Source: Chara braunii (Eukaryota > Streptophyta > Charophyceae > Charales > Characeae). From it: a DNA stretch of 42,527 bases. The stretch is from the NCBI GenBank assembly GCA_003427395.1, contig BFEA01000192.1:1655769-1698295 (forward strand), in the 5' to 3' direction. A model generated the notes under the pieces. It worked only from the letters and a program-made list of their open reading frames with translations, had not been told where the DNA came from and did no database searches. Shown piece after piece: positions 11,701-20,919 of this stretch. The position numbers were made by a program, and so were the translations under genes. Position 1 is the first letter of the stretch; each line of letters begins with the position of its first letter.

Positions 11701-14700
11701 TTGACCACACACTCATCCTCCTTAGGGCTTCGCCGAAGATTACACTTGTTTTTCTTCGTTTTTTTCTTTCGGAACTTAGTCGTTTTAAGGGTCCTCGTCC
11801 TCTTAATCGTTCCCAGGGCTTCGTCGAAGATGACACTTATTTTTTTTCTTATTTTTTATTAGGAACTTTGTNNTTTTTNNNNTNNTNNTNNTCTTNACCC
11901 TCCCTAGNGNTTNNNTGANTNTTNNNNTTTTTTTTTTTTTTTTTTTTTTTTGGGAAGTTTGTCGTTTTTAGGGTTNTTTTCCTCTCAACACTCCTCAGGG
12001 GTTCACTGAAGATTACATGTATTTTTCTTCTTTTTTTTTTTTGAAAATTTATTTGTTTTTAGAGTCCTCGTCCTCTTAACCCTGTCAGGGCTTTGCCAAA
12101 GATAACACTTATTTTTTATTTTTATTTTTTTGGGAACTTTGTCGTTTTTAGGCTCCTCGTCCTCTTAAACCTCCCAGGGCTTTGCCGAAGATTACACTTA
12201 TTTTTCTTCTTTTTTTTCTTTGGGAACTTTGTCGTTTTTAGAGTCCTCATCTTCTTGCCCTCCAAGGGCTTCACTGAAGCTTACACTTTTTTTTTTTTTT
12301 TTTTTTTCCTCGGGAACTTAGTTGTTTTTATGGGTTGATCACCCACTTTACCTCCCAGGGCTTCGCCGAGGATTACACTTAGTATTCTTATTTTTTTTCT
12401 ATCGAAACTTAGTCGTTTTTAGGTTCCTCGTCCTGTTAATCCACCCGGGGCTTTGCCGAAGAGTACACTTATTTTTCTTTTCTTTTTTCTTTGGGAACTT
12501 TGTCGTTTTTAGGGTCCTCGTCCTCTTAACCCTCTTCAGGACTTCGCCGAAGATTACACTTAATTTTTTATTTTTTTTTCCTTGGGAACTTTGTCGTTTT
12601 TGTGGGTTTACCACCCACTCAACCTTCCAGGGCTTCGCCGAAGATTACACTTTTTTTTTTTTTTTTTNTTTGGAAACTTGGTCGTTTTTAGGGTCCTTGT
12701 CCTGTTAATCCTCCCAGGGCTTCACTGAAGATTAGACTTATTTTTCTTCTTTTTTTTCTTCTGGAACCTAGTCGTTCTTAGGATCCTCGTCCTCTTAATC
12801 CTCCTCAGGGCTTCGCTGAAGATTAAACTTATTTTTTTTTTTTTTTTTTTTTGAAAACTTAGTTGTTTTTAGGGTCTTCGGCCACTTAACCTTCTTAGGG
12901 CTTCGCTGAAGATTACACTTATTTTTCTTCTTTTTTTTCTTTATNNNNNNNNNNNNNNGGGCTTCGCTGAAGATTAAACTTATTTTTTTTTTTTTTTTTT
13001 TTTGGGAACTTAGTCGTTTTTGTGGGTTGACCACCCACTCAACCTCCGAGGGCTTGCCGAAGATTACACTTTTTTTTCTTTTTTTTTTCCTTTGGAAACT
13101 TAGTCGTTTTTAGGGTCCTCGTCCTTTTAATCCTTCTAGGAGCTTTGCCGAAGGTTACAATTTTTTTTATTTTTATTTTTTTTTGTTTGAACTGAGTTGT
13201 TTTTAGGGTCCTCCTCCTCTTAACCCTCCCATGGCTTCGCCGAAGATTAAACTTATTTTTCTTTTTTTTTTTCTTTGCGAAGTTTGTCGTTTTTGTGGGT
13301 TGACCACCCATTCAACCTTCTTAGGGCTTCGACGTAGATTACATTTATTTTTCTTCTTTTTTTTATTTTGAAAATTTTATCTTTTATAGAGTCCTCGTCC
13401 TCTTAACCCTCTCAGGGGCTTCGCAAAAGATTACACTTATTTTTCTTATTTTTTATCTTTGGAAACTTATTAGTTCTTAGGGTCCTTATCCTCTTAACCC
13501 TCCCAGGGCTTCGCCGAAGATTATACTTTTTTTTCTTTTTTTTTTCCGTTGGGAACTTAGTTGTTTTTGTATGTTGACCACCCACTCAACCTCCTTTGGG
13601 CTTCGCCGAAGATAACACTTTTTTTTCCTTTTTTTTTTTTCTTTCTAAACTTAGTCGTTTTTAGGGTCCTCGTCCTCTTAACCCGTGAGGGCTTCGCCGA
13701 AGATAACACCTATTTTTGTTCTTTTTTTTCTTTGGGAACTTAGTCGTTTTTATTGTCCTACCCTGTAAACCCTCCGAGAGCTTCGCCGAAGATTACACTT
13801 ATTTTTTTTATTTTATTTTTTGCGAATTTTGTCGCTTTTGTTGGTTGACCACCCACTCAACCTCCTTAGGGCCCAGAAGATTACACTTATTTTTCTTCTT
13901 TTTTTTCTTTGGAAACTTAGTGGTTTTTAGGATCCTCGTCCTGTTAACCCTCCAGGGCTGCGCCGAAGATTACACTTATTTTTCTTCTTTTTTTTCTTTT
14001 GAAACTTAGTCATTTTTATAGTCCTCGTCGTCTTGACCCTCCACAGGGCTTCGCAGAAGATTACACTTATTTTTCCTCTTTTTTTTTCTTTGGGAACTTA
14101 GTCGTTTTTAGGGTCCTCGTCCTCTTAACTGTCCGAGGGCTTCGCCGAGGATTACACTTATTTTTCTTCTTTTTTTTTTTNGGNAACTTAGTCGTTTTTG
14201 TGGGTTGACCACCCACTCAACCTCCCCAAGGCTTCGTTGAAGATTACACTTATTTTTCTTCTTTTTTTTCTTTGGGAACTTAGTCGTTTTTAAGGTCCTC
14301 GCCCTCTTAACCCTCCCTAGGGCTTCGCCGAAGATTACACTTGTTTTTCTTCTTTTTTTTCCTTGCGAAGTTGGTCGTTTTTATGGGTTGACCACACACT
14401 CATCCTCCTAAGGGCTTTGCCGAATGTTACACTTGTTTTTCTTCTGTTTTTTTGGGGGGAACTTAGTCGTTTTTAGGGTCGTCGTTCTCTTAACCCTTCC
14501 CAGGACTTCATCGAAGATGACACTTATTTTTCTTCTTATTTTTCCTTAGGAACTTTGTCGTTTTTAGGGTCCTCGTCCTCTTAACCCTCCCTAGGGCTTC
14601 GCAGAAGATTACACTTTTTTTTTTTTTTTTTTTTTTTCTTNTTACACTTTTTTTTTTTTTTTTTTTTTTTCTTTGGGAACTTAGTCGTTTTTAGGGTCCT

Positions 14701-15054
14701 TTAGTCGTTTTTAGGGTCCTCTTCCTCTTAACCCTCTTTGTTTTTAGGGTCCTCGTCCTCTTAACCCTCTCAGGGCTTCGCCGAAGATTATACTTATTTT
14801 TCTCGTTTTTTTTCTTTGGGAACTTTATCGTTTTTAGGGTCCTCGTCCTCTTAACCCTCCCAGGGCTTCACTGAAGTTTACACTTATTTTTCTTCTTTTT
14901 TTTTCTTCTTTTTTTTTCTCGGGAACTTTGTCGTTTTTGTGGTTTGACGACCCACTCAACCTCCCAGGGCTTCGCTGAAGATTACACTTATTTTTTTTCT
15001 TTTCTTTCTCTGGAAACTTAGTCGTTTTTAGGGTCCTCGTCCTCTTAATCCTCC
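2734..15054 (+). repeat. ~90-bp satellite array, T-rich orientation, segment 2 (largest)
   Basis: The same monomer family as at the window start, well over one hundred copies, with A- and B-type tails interspersed. Homopolymer T runs reach more than 20 nt. Small rearrangements inside the array look like slippage or unequal exchange. Examples are partial monomer duplications at about 10380-10460 and a scrambled patch at about 14640-14760. Several stretches contain N. No gene is present: frames that stay open across units are lysine-rich on the minus strand or Phe/Leu-rich on the plus strand and follow the monomer period. Confidence 0.95.
11871..12958. other. Low-quality assembly patch with scattered N and a 14-N gap
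   Basis: N bases are scattered from 11872 to about 11935, with single N at 11976 and 12668, and a 14-N block at 12945-12958. Nearly the same monomer text, GGGCTTCGCTGAAGATTAAA, stands just before (about 12806) and just after (12958) the gap. Monomer counts and order here should not be trusted. Confidence 0.85.
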
Positions 15055-15056
15055 AC

Positions 15057-15239
15057 ATGTATTCTATGGGCACTTTACCAGGGATTGAAGCAGGGTTTCT
15101 CCTTAGTCTGAAGGTTGAACTGCGCAGCAGAAATTTTTCGGGCTTATATTTTGATCAGACTCTTATTCACTTTTATAATAAGATCGGATGGGTCTGGGAC
15201 CCTTGGGTCCGCAACCTCACTCATTGGAGGAATTGGTAA
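15057..15239 (+). pseudogene. ORF2 C-terminal remnant of the truncated upstream copy
   Basis: A 60-codon open stretch whose first part matches, almost residue for residue, the end of ORF2 at 20335-20440 (YSMGTLPG, then VELRSRNFSGLYFDQ). It corresponds to the region after the RT palm, probably the thumb. After about 45 residues the frame diverges from the right copy because of small indels. No start of its own is expected; it is a fragment of a 5'-truncated copy. Confidence 0.75.
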
Positions 15240-15655
15240 AATATAGGACCATTTTTGGGCCTGTAAGTTAGTTCCCGCTTTTTTGGTTCCATCTAAAGAA
15301 TTTAGCCTTAGGTCTGTCTATATCACACCCAGCGCGACCCCTGAGGAGGAACGGTTCTGGCAAGCCGACCGAAACAGCTGTCGGGTTTTCTTTGCCACGG
15401 TGGCTATTGCCAGATGGCGGAGTTCCACCTTTTTTAGCTTATTGCAATATATTGAGCTGATGCGCTCGGGGGGTTGTTATTACTTCTTTTTTTTTTTTTC
15501 CTACTTCTTCTTCATCTTTTTCTTCTTCTTCTTCTTCTTCTTCTTCTTCTTCTTCTTTTTCTTCTCCCTTCCTTCCCTTCGTTCTCGTCGTCTTAATTGG
15601 CTTTGAGTGTTCACAATTGACATTTGTCATTGCATGGAGATTTTTCTTCTCTACT
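15059..15655 (+). repeat. Left pseudo-LTR (3' end of a truncated upstream copy)
   Basis: Direct repeat of 20337-20918. Both copies start GTATTCTATGGGCACTTTAC and end near TTCTCTACT. I count roughly 15-20 differences over the first 230 bp, so the copies have diverged noticeably. The left copy lacks about 25 bp present in the right one (around 20588-20613). It contains the ORF2 C-terminal remnant, a hammerhead ribozyme motif and a CTT-rich microsatellite (about 15485-15565). Confidence 0.9.
15336..15387 (+). ncRNA. Hammerhead ribozyme motif, intact core (left pseudo-LTR)
   Basis: Core box CTGAGGA at 15341-15347 (consensus CUGANGA) and GAAA at 15371-15374. Stem III is very short: the last A of GAAA plus C15375 pair with G15380-T15381 around an AGCT loop. 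GTC at 15380-15382 is the predicted cleavage site, cutting after 15382. Stem I is ACCC (15337-15340) with GGGT (15383-15386). Stem II spans 15348-15370: GG pairs with CC at the base, then an internal loop, then CGG pairs with CCG. A 2-bp stem III is typical of type I hammerheads in Penelope-like elements, which often act as dimers. The fold was read by eye. Confidence 0.8.
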
Positions 15656-15874
15656 GCGACAAACACATAGATAACCGATGGGGATTCACCCTCTTAGAGT
15701 GACTATGTTCATGCTCACCTAGCTTTCATGTACACTTTCGGTCATCACTTTCGGTCATCACTCTTGTTTAGCTTTTTACTTCTCTCCTCTTCTTTGTTCG
15801 TCTCATTTCTTTCTAGTCTATTCCCTTTTTGCGTGGTGGTGCTTTGTTACTGAGGGCGCGTTAGTCCTCTCAGG

Positions 15875-17517
15875 ATGTATCGACGACCAGTGTGTCACTT
15901 CTGTCAGTTACCAGGGCACTTCATACGTGAATGCCCTTTTCAAAATTTGTCGAACGGTGCTGAGATGACTGTTAATATTCGCAACGATATGCCGGGTTCT
16001 TCAAACGCTTCTTCATCTTCAAACGGGGGTATTCTTCCAGCACCGGCGCAAGCAGCGAGTACATCGAATGTTATCGTTCCTTATCAAGTTCCGCAGAATA
16101 GGAGAAATGGTGCTACGAACGACTATTCCAACGGAGGTGGTTACTCTAACGGAAACGGTTAGAACAATGGAGGCGGTAACTTTAATGGCGGTGGTAATTA
16201 CAATGGCGGTTACAACAACGGCCAGCGGTATTCAAGGCCTTGGAATGGAGGGTATAGGGATCGTGACAAGGAGGAGAAGTTCGACAAAATCTATGGTTTG
16301 CTACACGAGCAGGCTGAGGAAAGAGAGCAGCGTAAGCAGGAGGCAGTAAGGTTATCAACTTTAGAAGAAGAGAAGAAAAGATTGTAGGCAGACGAGGAGA
16401 AACGTGCGGAGGTTAAGAAAGAGAGGGAGTTACAGGAGGTTAAATTATGACAGATCGTCAGGTCGAGTATAAAGGTCGTTTGTGAATCGGCGTTGGGAAG
16501 AAAAGTTGATCTTCCTGGTGATGAAGAGTCCGAGTTAAGCAAGTTGAGGAAGGAGCTTGACGACTTGAAGACAAAGTGCACTGGGAATACGAGTTCTTCC
16601 AACCTCGAATCTCCACGACAAGAGAAGGAGGCTTTACAAAGAGCACAAGATCAGGGATCGGAAGAGCAACGATTGCGCCGTGAAATCGATGACTTGAAAG
16701 CTAAAGCTGGTGGCGTGCAACAGGAGAAGAACGATGATCTCGTTGCTTTACGGATGCAAGTTGTTGAGTTGAGCGGATTCCGGAAGGCGCTGGATGAAAA
16801 GAACGCTGAATTGATTAGCCTGAAGGCTGAAAACTGTCACATCCACAATGAATTCAAGGATTTGCGAAATGAGGTTTTACACCTTCGTAACAAAGGCAAG
16901 CGGGGTAGCGTGGCGGTCACTGAGAGGAGCCCACCTGATGAGCCTTCGCGTGGCAAGGTAAAAACAAGCGAAGCCATGTACACCCCGAAGGATCTTGAAG
17001 GGTTGCATAAGGCGTATAAGGAGGCTCTGGTGCAGAAGGAGTTGGCCCTACGCGAAGCTGAGATGTTGAAGGAGCGTATTGTCAGGATGGGGGCTTCTAG
17101 GTATCGACTGTCTGCTCGAAAATCCGTTTTCAGGAAGACGACTCCGAGAAGTTTGAAAACAACGTTGAATGCTGTGGAGATCAAATCTGACGGTGAGAAG
17201 GATGTGCAGGATGATGGCGAGGCCAAGGCGAAAGGTCGCACTACTGGTGGCGTAGCCCATGATATGGAGGAAGAGATGCTCAAGAGATTCAAGGAGAGGA
17301 GAATGAAGGAAGTCCGCGGGGGGAAGAAGGCTGATCTCGAAAAAATGTGTGTGGAGGAGGAGATTACGTATATCAAGTTGATCAGGCAAAGACTGATATC
17401 GTCGAGATCCGTGCGCGACGAGACTATGATGAATGGCTGAAGACGAAGGAGATTCCTGATGATGACGATCAGAATCACGGTTATGCTACTTCTACGAAAG
17501 AGATTAACAATGAGTGA
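15875..17517 (+). pseudogene. ORF1: CCHC zinc-knuckle / coiled-coil protein, interrupted
   Basis: ATG at 15875 opens MYRRPVCHFCQLPGHFIREC, a CX2CX4HX4C zinc knuckle (C7, C10, H15, C20), as in nucleic-acid-binding Gag-like proteins. A Ser/Ala-rich stretch follows, then an Asn/Gly repeat region (about 16110-16250), then a long Lys/Glu-rich heptad-like coiled coil (about 16270-16900) and a basic C-terminal part. One frame carries the similarity throughout but has stops at 16160 (TAG), 16385 (TAG) and 16448 (TGA). After about 17375 the plausible continuation shifts frame (DQAKTDIVEI, then DYDEWLKTKE) and ends at TGA 17515. Intact length would be about 545 residues. Its likely role is RNA binding and particle assembly; this is inferred from the knuckle and coiled coil. 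I do not recognise the family beyond that. It directly precedes ORF2, as expected for a two-ORF retroelement. Confidence 0.75.
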
Positions 17518-17532
17518 GGAGGCGACCTGAGC

Positions 17533-18417
17533 GTGTCACACTTGTGGAGTTTGGCATTGTTTTGTCGTGATTATTGGGGTTCGCTGCCTACTGTAGAGGT
17601 AACTTATATTTTTCGTCTTGTTGTTATTCTTCTAATTATTTCTGGTGAAATTCGATGGGGTAACAAATTTCGTAGTCTATTGTCTCTTCTTGTTAACAAT
17701 AATTATGACTTTCACCTGTGTCCTGGTCCAGTAGTGTACGTCCTTTTCTTTCCTTGGCATCGTCATACGTATATTGGTTGCACTTCTCGTTCTGTAGGTA
17801 TTAAATGGAAGGAGCATATAGCTTCGACATTGGGATTAGAAAAGTTTCGGACTAATCGAAAATTGTATCGTTGGTTAAGGCGGGTGAGTCTGAATTGCTA
17901 TGTTGCAATTCCTATCTTCACGTCCCCTGAACAGGATTTACTGAAATCTGAGAGTTTCTTTATCCGGTCCTTTGATCCTTCCTTGAATTCTTCATCCAAA
18001 CGTAGGCACTGTAGGCGTAGGTGTCGTCCTGGTAAGAAAGAACGTCATCATTTTCAGTTGCAGAAAGGGTTGCTTAATTTGTCTTTTTTTTCACCATCAG
18101 TACCTTCTCATCCCACTCCTATCACCAATATACCATCTACTTATCGTTCTCTGCCCCCTATCACTCCTCATTCTCCCTTACCCCTTAATAATATTTATCT
18201 GACTCTTCGTCTACCTTCTCTTGATTTTACCTCCATTAGTCTCATTTCGTTACTTCAGAAATCTTTCGATGTTCACCTCCCCACCCCCTTCTCTATTAAC
18301 ATTACCTCTGGCTCCATTCTTTCTGACAACTGGAAGCTTGTCAAATGTCTTTTCGACTCGTCTGTTATCTCTTCCAAGAATCTCCCAATCAGTCTGCTAA
18401 AAAACTGTCGAGAATGA
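17533..18417 (+). pseudogene. ORF2 N-terminal part: GIY-YIG endonuclease domain
   Basis: Open for 294 codons in the frame used by the rest of ORF2. GIY-YIG landmarks: VVYVLFF (17731) for the first strand, TYIGCTS (17767-17787) for the second, a helix IKWKEH, and the catalytic Glu in SESFFIRSFDPSLNS (Glu at 17950). All key positions look preserved. A basic Cys/His cluster follows (HCRRRCRPGKKERHH), perhaps metal- or DNA-binding, and then a Pro/Ser-rich linker. In Penelope-like elements this nuclease nicks the target DNA to prime reverse transcription; it usually lies C-terminal to the RT but here precedes it. No clear ATG lies upstream in frame, so the true start is unknown. It may be fused to ORF1, because the stop at 17515 is in the same frame. 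It ends at TGA 18415, which is probably a mutation. Confidence 0.8.
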
Positions 18418-20523
18418 TTCAAAAAGGATGTTGTAATCACTGTTCATAAGCTTTGCCGTTTTTGTTCCCGTTCCCTATCAATTAAGAACAACCTAATTCT
18501 TTTTCTAAGTAAGCCGGCCTCCAGAATTGCTTTACGTAGTTGGGATTTAGATCGTTTTATTGTTGCTTATGATGGTACCCGGTCCGTCTCATGCTCTAAG
18601 TCTCGGTCTACTCTGAAGCTCATTCTTTCGCAGACATGTAGAAGAAAGTTTAATTTGTGTCTGTCTGCTCGATTAGTTGTCAGAATTAAGTTTGACGATG
18701 GATTGATTAAAGAGAAAATTCGTGATGCGTGTAAAAAAGTGATCCGTAGTATTAATTTTCCCACTGCTTATTCCGAATTGGTTTGCTGTCGATTTAGACT
18801 GGTTTGGACAAAGAATAAATCGGTAGGTGATCTTGTGTATAACTATCGTATTCATGCTTGTCACACGGAGGCAGTGTATGGCTGCGCAGGATTGAACGAT
18901 TGTTTTCCTCGTAAGGACGACCATGTCTCCTTTCGTTTTAGTGAGGTTGACTTTGTTCCTGTTTCTCTTTGTAATTCTAAGAATATCGTCTCCCCTAACT
19001 ATACTGTTAATGAACTAAGTCTCCGTAGTCAGATTAGCTCTTCACTGTCGCAATTCTTTGATAAGGAAGTGACCATTTCTACTTCTGCTCTTACTGATTG
19101 CTTTCGTGACACTTCCACTTCCTCCACATCTCATTTTTCTTCAGATCTGGTCTTGCAATGGAAAGGAAAGTTTTATGGATTGGTCTTGTCCCCGCTCGAT
19201 CACAATATGGGGGACACATACGCTTGCTGTCCTGTTATCTATGAGGGTGGGATGCACAAGTTGTTTGTCGATAATGAAGGGTTGTTGAGTGTTGACGATG
19301 ACGAAGGGAAAGTTTTGTCTAATTGTACGAGAGATTACAAGGGTACCAAGTTGACGAAGTTATCGCCGTGGGTAAATAGGGGCAAGCTATAACGTTCCTA
19401 TGTATTACCTAAACATAAGGATGTTAGTAAATGACGTCCAATTTGTCCTTCCTGGTCGGAGCCAACGAGGAAAGCCGCCCGTATTACTTCAGCGTGTGTC
19501 AATGAAATGATTAGAAAAATTCCGCAGATTAGTTATTTTAATCTTAGTAGTACGCATACGTTACCTACGTTCCTTAAGCAAGTTAATAAGAGTGTTGACC
19601 AATGCGAGAAAATACTTGGGCATAGTTACGACGTGAAGGAGATGTTTTGTCGGCTTCCGCATCCAACAATAATTTCTGTCGTTGAGTGGGCAATCAGTTT
19701 ATTTGAAGAGAAGGGTTTTTTCAAGTTCTTGTATTATGCCCGTCAGAAACGGGTGCGGTTGTGTCGAATTGCCATCAGCGAAGTAGGTTGTAAATCCATT
19801 AGGTTTTCATTGTTAATTCGCTTTATTACCTATGATTTGAATAATACATACAGTATGGCAATGGGCAGAGTGGTCAGCCAGGTGTTAGGAATTCCTATCA
19901 GCAAATAATCCAGTCCGGCTCTTGTGTGCCTTATGTCCATGCATAATGAGTATGTTTTTCTTCGAAGCTTGGGGAGTGATACTAAGTTGCTAAGAGGATG
20001 TAGAATGATCGATGATGTTTCCTTGTTTATGAGGATTCGGGTTGGTGACGAGAAGTTTGTGTTGAAAGTCGAGTCAATGTTTTATAAATTTGAATCGCAA
20101 TGTTACGACAGGCACTTGGTTTTGGAACGGACAAGTCAGTCGAACGAGTGGCCTTATTTGGGTTTTAGGGTGCTTATTGGTAAGCAACCGGCGAAGGTTT
20201 ACTGTTAAGCCCTCCATAAGAATCAGGATTGTCTGCTCAGGGGAGCGGGATTGGAGTTTCAAAATCTACAGGATTTTAATTCTTTTTCTAGTAAGGAACA
20301 AAAGTTTGTTGTGATTTCTTCTTTTCTCCACAGAGCGTATTCTATGGGCACTTTACCAGGGACTGAAGCAGGGTTTGTCCTTAGTCTGAAGGTTGAACTG
20401 CGCAGCAGAAATTTTTCGGGCTTATATTTTGATCAGGTTCTTATCACTTTAATAATAAGATCGGAGGGGTTTGGGCCCCTTGGGTCCGCAACCTCACTCG
20501 TTGGAGGAATTGGTAACCTATAG
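18418..20523 (+). pseudogene. ORF2 C-terminal part: reverse transcriptase, multiple stops
   Basis: Continues the GIY-YIG frame through stops at 18415, 19390, 19432, 19906 and 20206 to TAA/TAG near 20521. The first third (to about 19390) is a conserved-looking Cys/His-containing region I cannot name. RT landmarks follow: LPKHKD then RPI (19403-19443, fingers); YDVKEMF with the motif A Asp at 19630; QVLGIPIS..SSPALV (about 19880-19925, motif B); RMIDDVSLF with the Asp pair at 20011-20016 (motif C, Met where Tyr is usual); EWPYLGF (about 20150, downstream palm motif). The remaining residues (FVVISSFLHRAYSMGTLPG and on) look like a thumb region and run into the right pseudo-LTR. The stop at 19432 lies where the RT family expects Trp before RPI. 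Non-functional as it stands. Confidence 0.82.
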
Positions 20524-20918
20524 GACCATTTTTAAGCCAGTAGGTTAGTTCCCGCTTTTTCGGTTCCATATAAAAATTTAGCCTTAGTCTAGGAATATAA
20601 GTACTTCCCGTAGGTCTGTCTATATCACACCCAGAGCGACCCCTGAGAAGGACCAGTTCTTGCAAGCCGGCCGAAACAGCTGTCGGGTTTTCTTTGCCGC
20701 AGTGGCTCTTGCCAGATTGCGGAGTTCCGCCTTTTTTAGCTTATTGCAATATATTGAGCTGATGCGCTCGCGGGGTTGTTACTTCTTCTTCTTTTTCTTC
20801 TACTTCTTCTTCTTCTTCTTCTTCTTCTCTCTTGCTTCCCTTCGTTCTCGTCGTCTCAATTGGCTTTGAGTGTTCACACTTGGCATTTGTCATTGCATGA
20901 AGATTTTCCTTCTCTACT
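20337..20918 (+). repeat. Right pseudo-LTR
   Basis: Second copy of the 15059-15655 repeat, at the 3' end of the full-length copy. It begins inside ORF2 coding sequence and ends where the satellite resumes. It carries a shorter CTT microsatellite (about 20780-20828) and a hammerhead motif with one core change. About 25 bp (TCTAGGAATATAAG and on, near 20588-20613) is absent from the left copy. Confidence 0.9.
20638..20689 (+). ncRNA. Hammerhead ribozyme motif, degenerate core (right pseudo-LTR)
   Basis: Aligned with the left motif: ACCC at 20639-20642, CTGAGAA at 20643-20649, stem II 20650-20672, GAAA 20673-20676, AGCT loop, GTC ending at 20684, GGGT following. The core G of CUGANGA (position 8 of hammerhead numbering) reads A, a change expected to abolish or strongly reduce cleavage. 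Stem II keeps its GG/CC base and can re-pair as CC with GG above a bulged A. Confidence 0.7.
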
Positions 20919-20919
20919 A

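Larger units (their letters stand above)
15055..20919 (+). mobile_element. Penelope-like retroelement with N-terminal GIY-YIG and hammerhead-bearing pseudo-LTRs (decayed)
   Basis: A 5.9-kb insertion inside the satellite. The left flank ends AATCCTCC and the right flank resumes CCTCCCAGGGCTTC. CCTCC stands on both sides (15050-15054 and 20920-20924), fitting a 5-bp target duplication, though every monomer contains similar text. Order: left pseudo-LTR (15059-15655), 5' leader, ORF1 (CCHC knuckle and coiled coil), ORF2 (GIY-YIG then reverse transcriptase), right pseudo-LTR (20337-20918). The right pseudo-LTR begins inside the last ORF2 codons, so the left one is the 3' end of a second, truncated copy placed head-to-tail upstream. 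Penelope-like elements are known for this tandem layout and for hammerhead ribozymes in the pseudo-LTR. GIY-YIG before RT matches the permuted type described in the green lineage (Chlamys group); that assignment is inference. Nine in-frame stops and at least one frameshift make this copy inactive. Confidence 0.88.

Noticed and set aside
1-15054. CRISPR-like regular repeats
   Set aside because: The whole ~90-bp monomer is repetitive with no unique spacers, and the context is eukaryotic satellite.
16837-17478. 213-codon minus-strand frame
   Set aside because: Antisense shadow of the coiled-coil ORF1; the plus-strand frame has the coherent domain pattern.
15059-20918. Reading the ~590-bp direct repeats as true LTRs of an LTR retrotransposon
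   Set aside because: The repeat begins within ORF2 coding sequence. There is no protease, RNase H or integrase signature and no primer-binding site seen, and the nuclease is GIY-YIG type.
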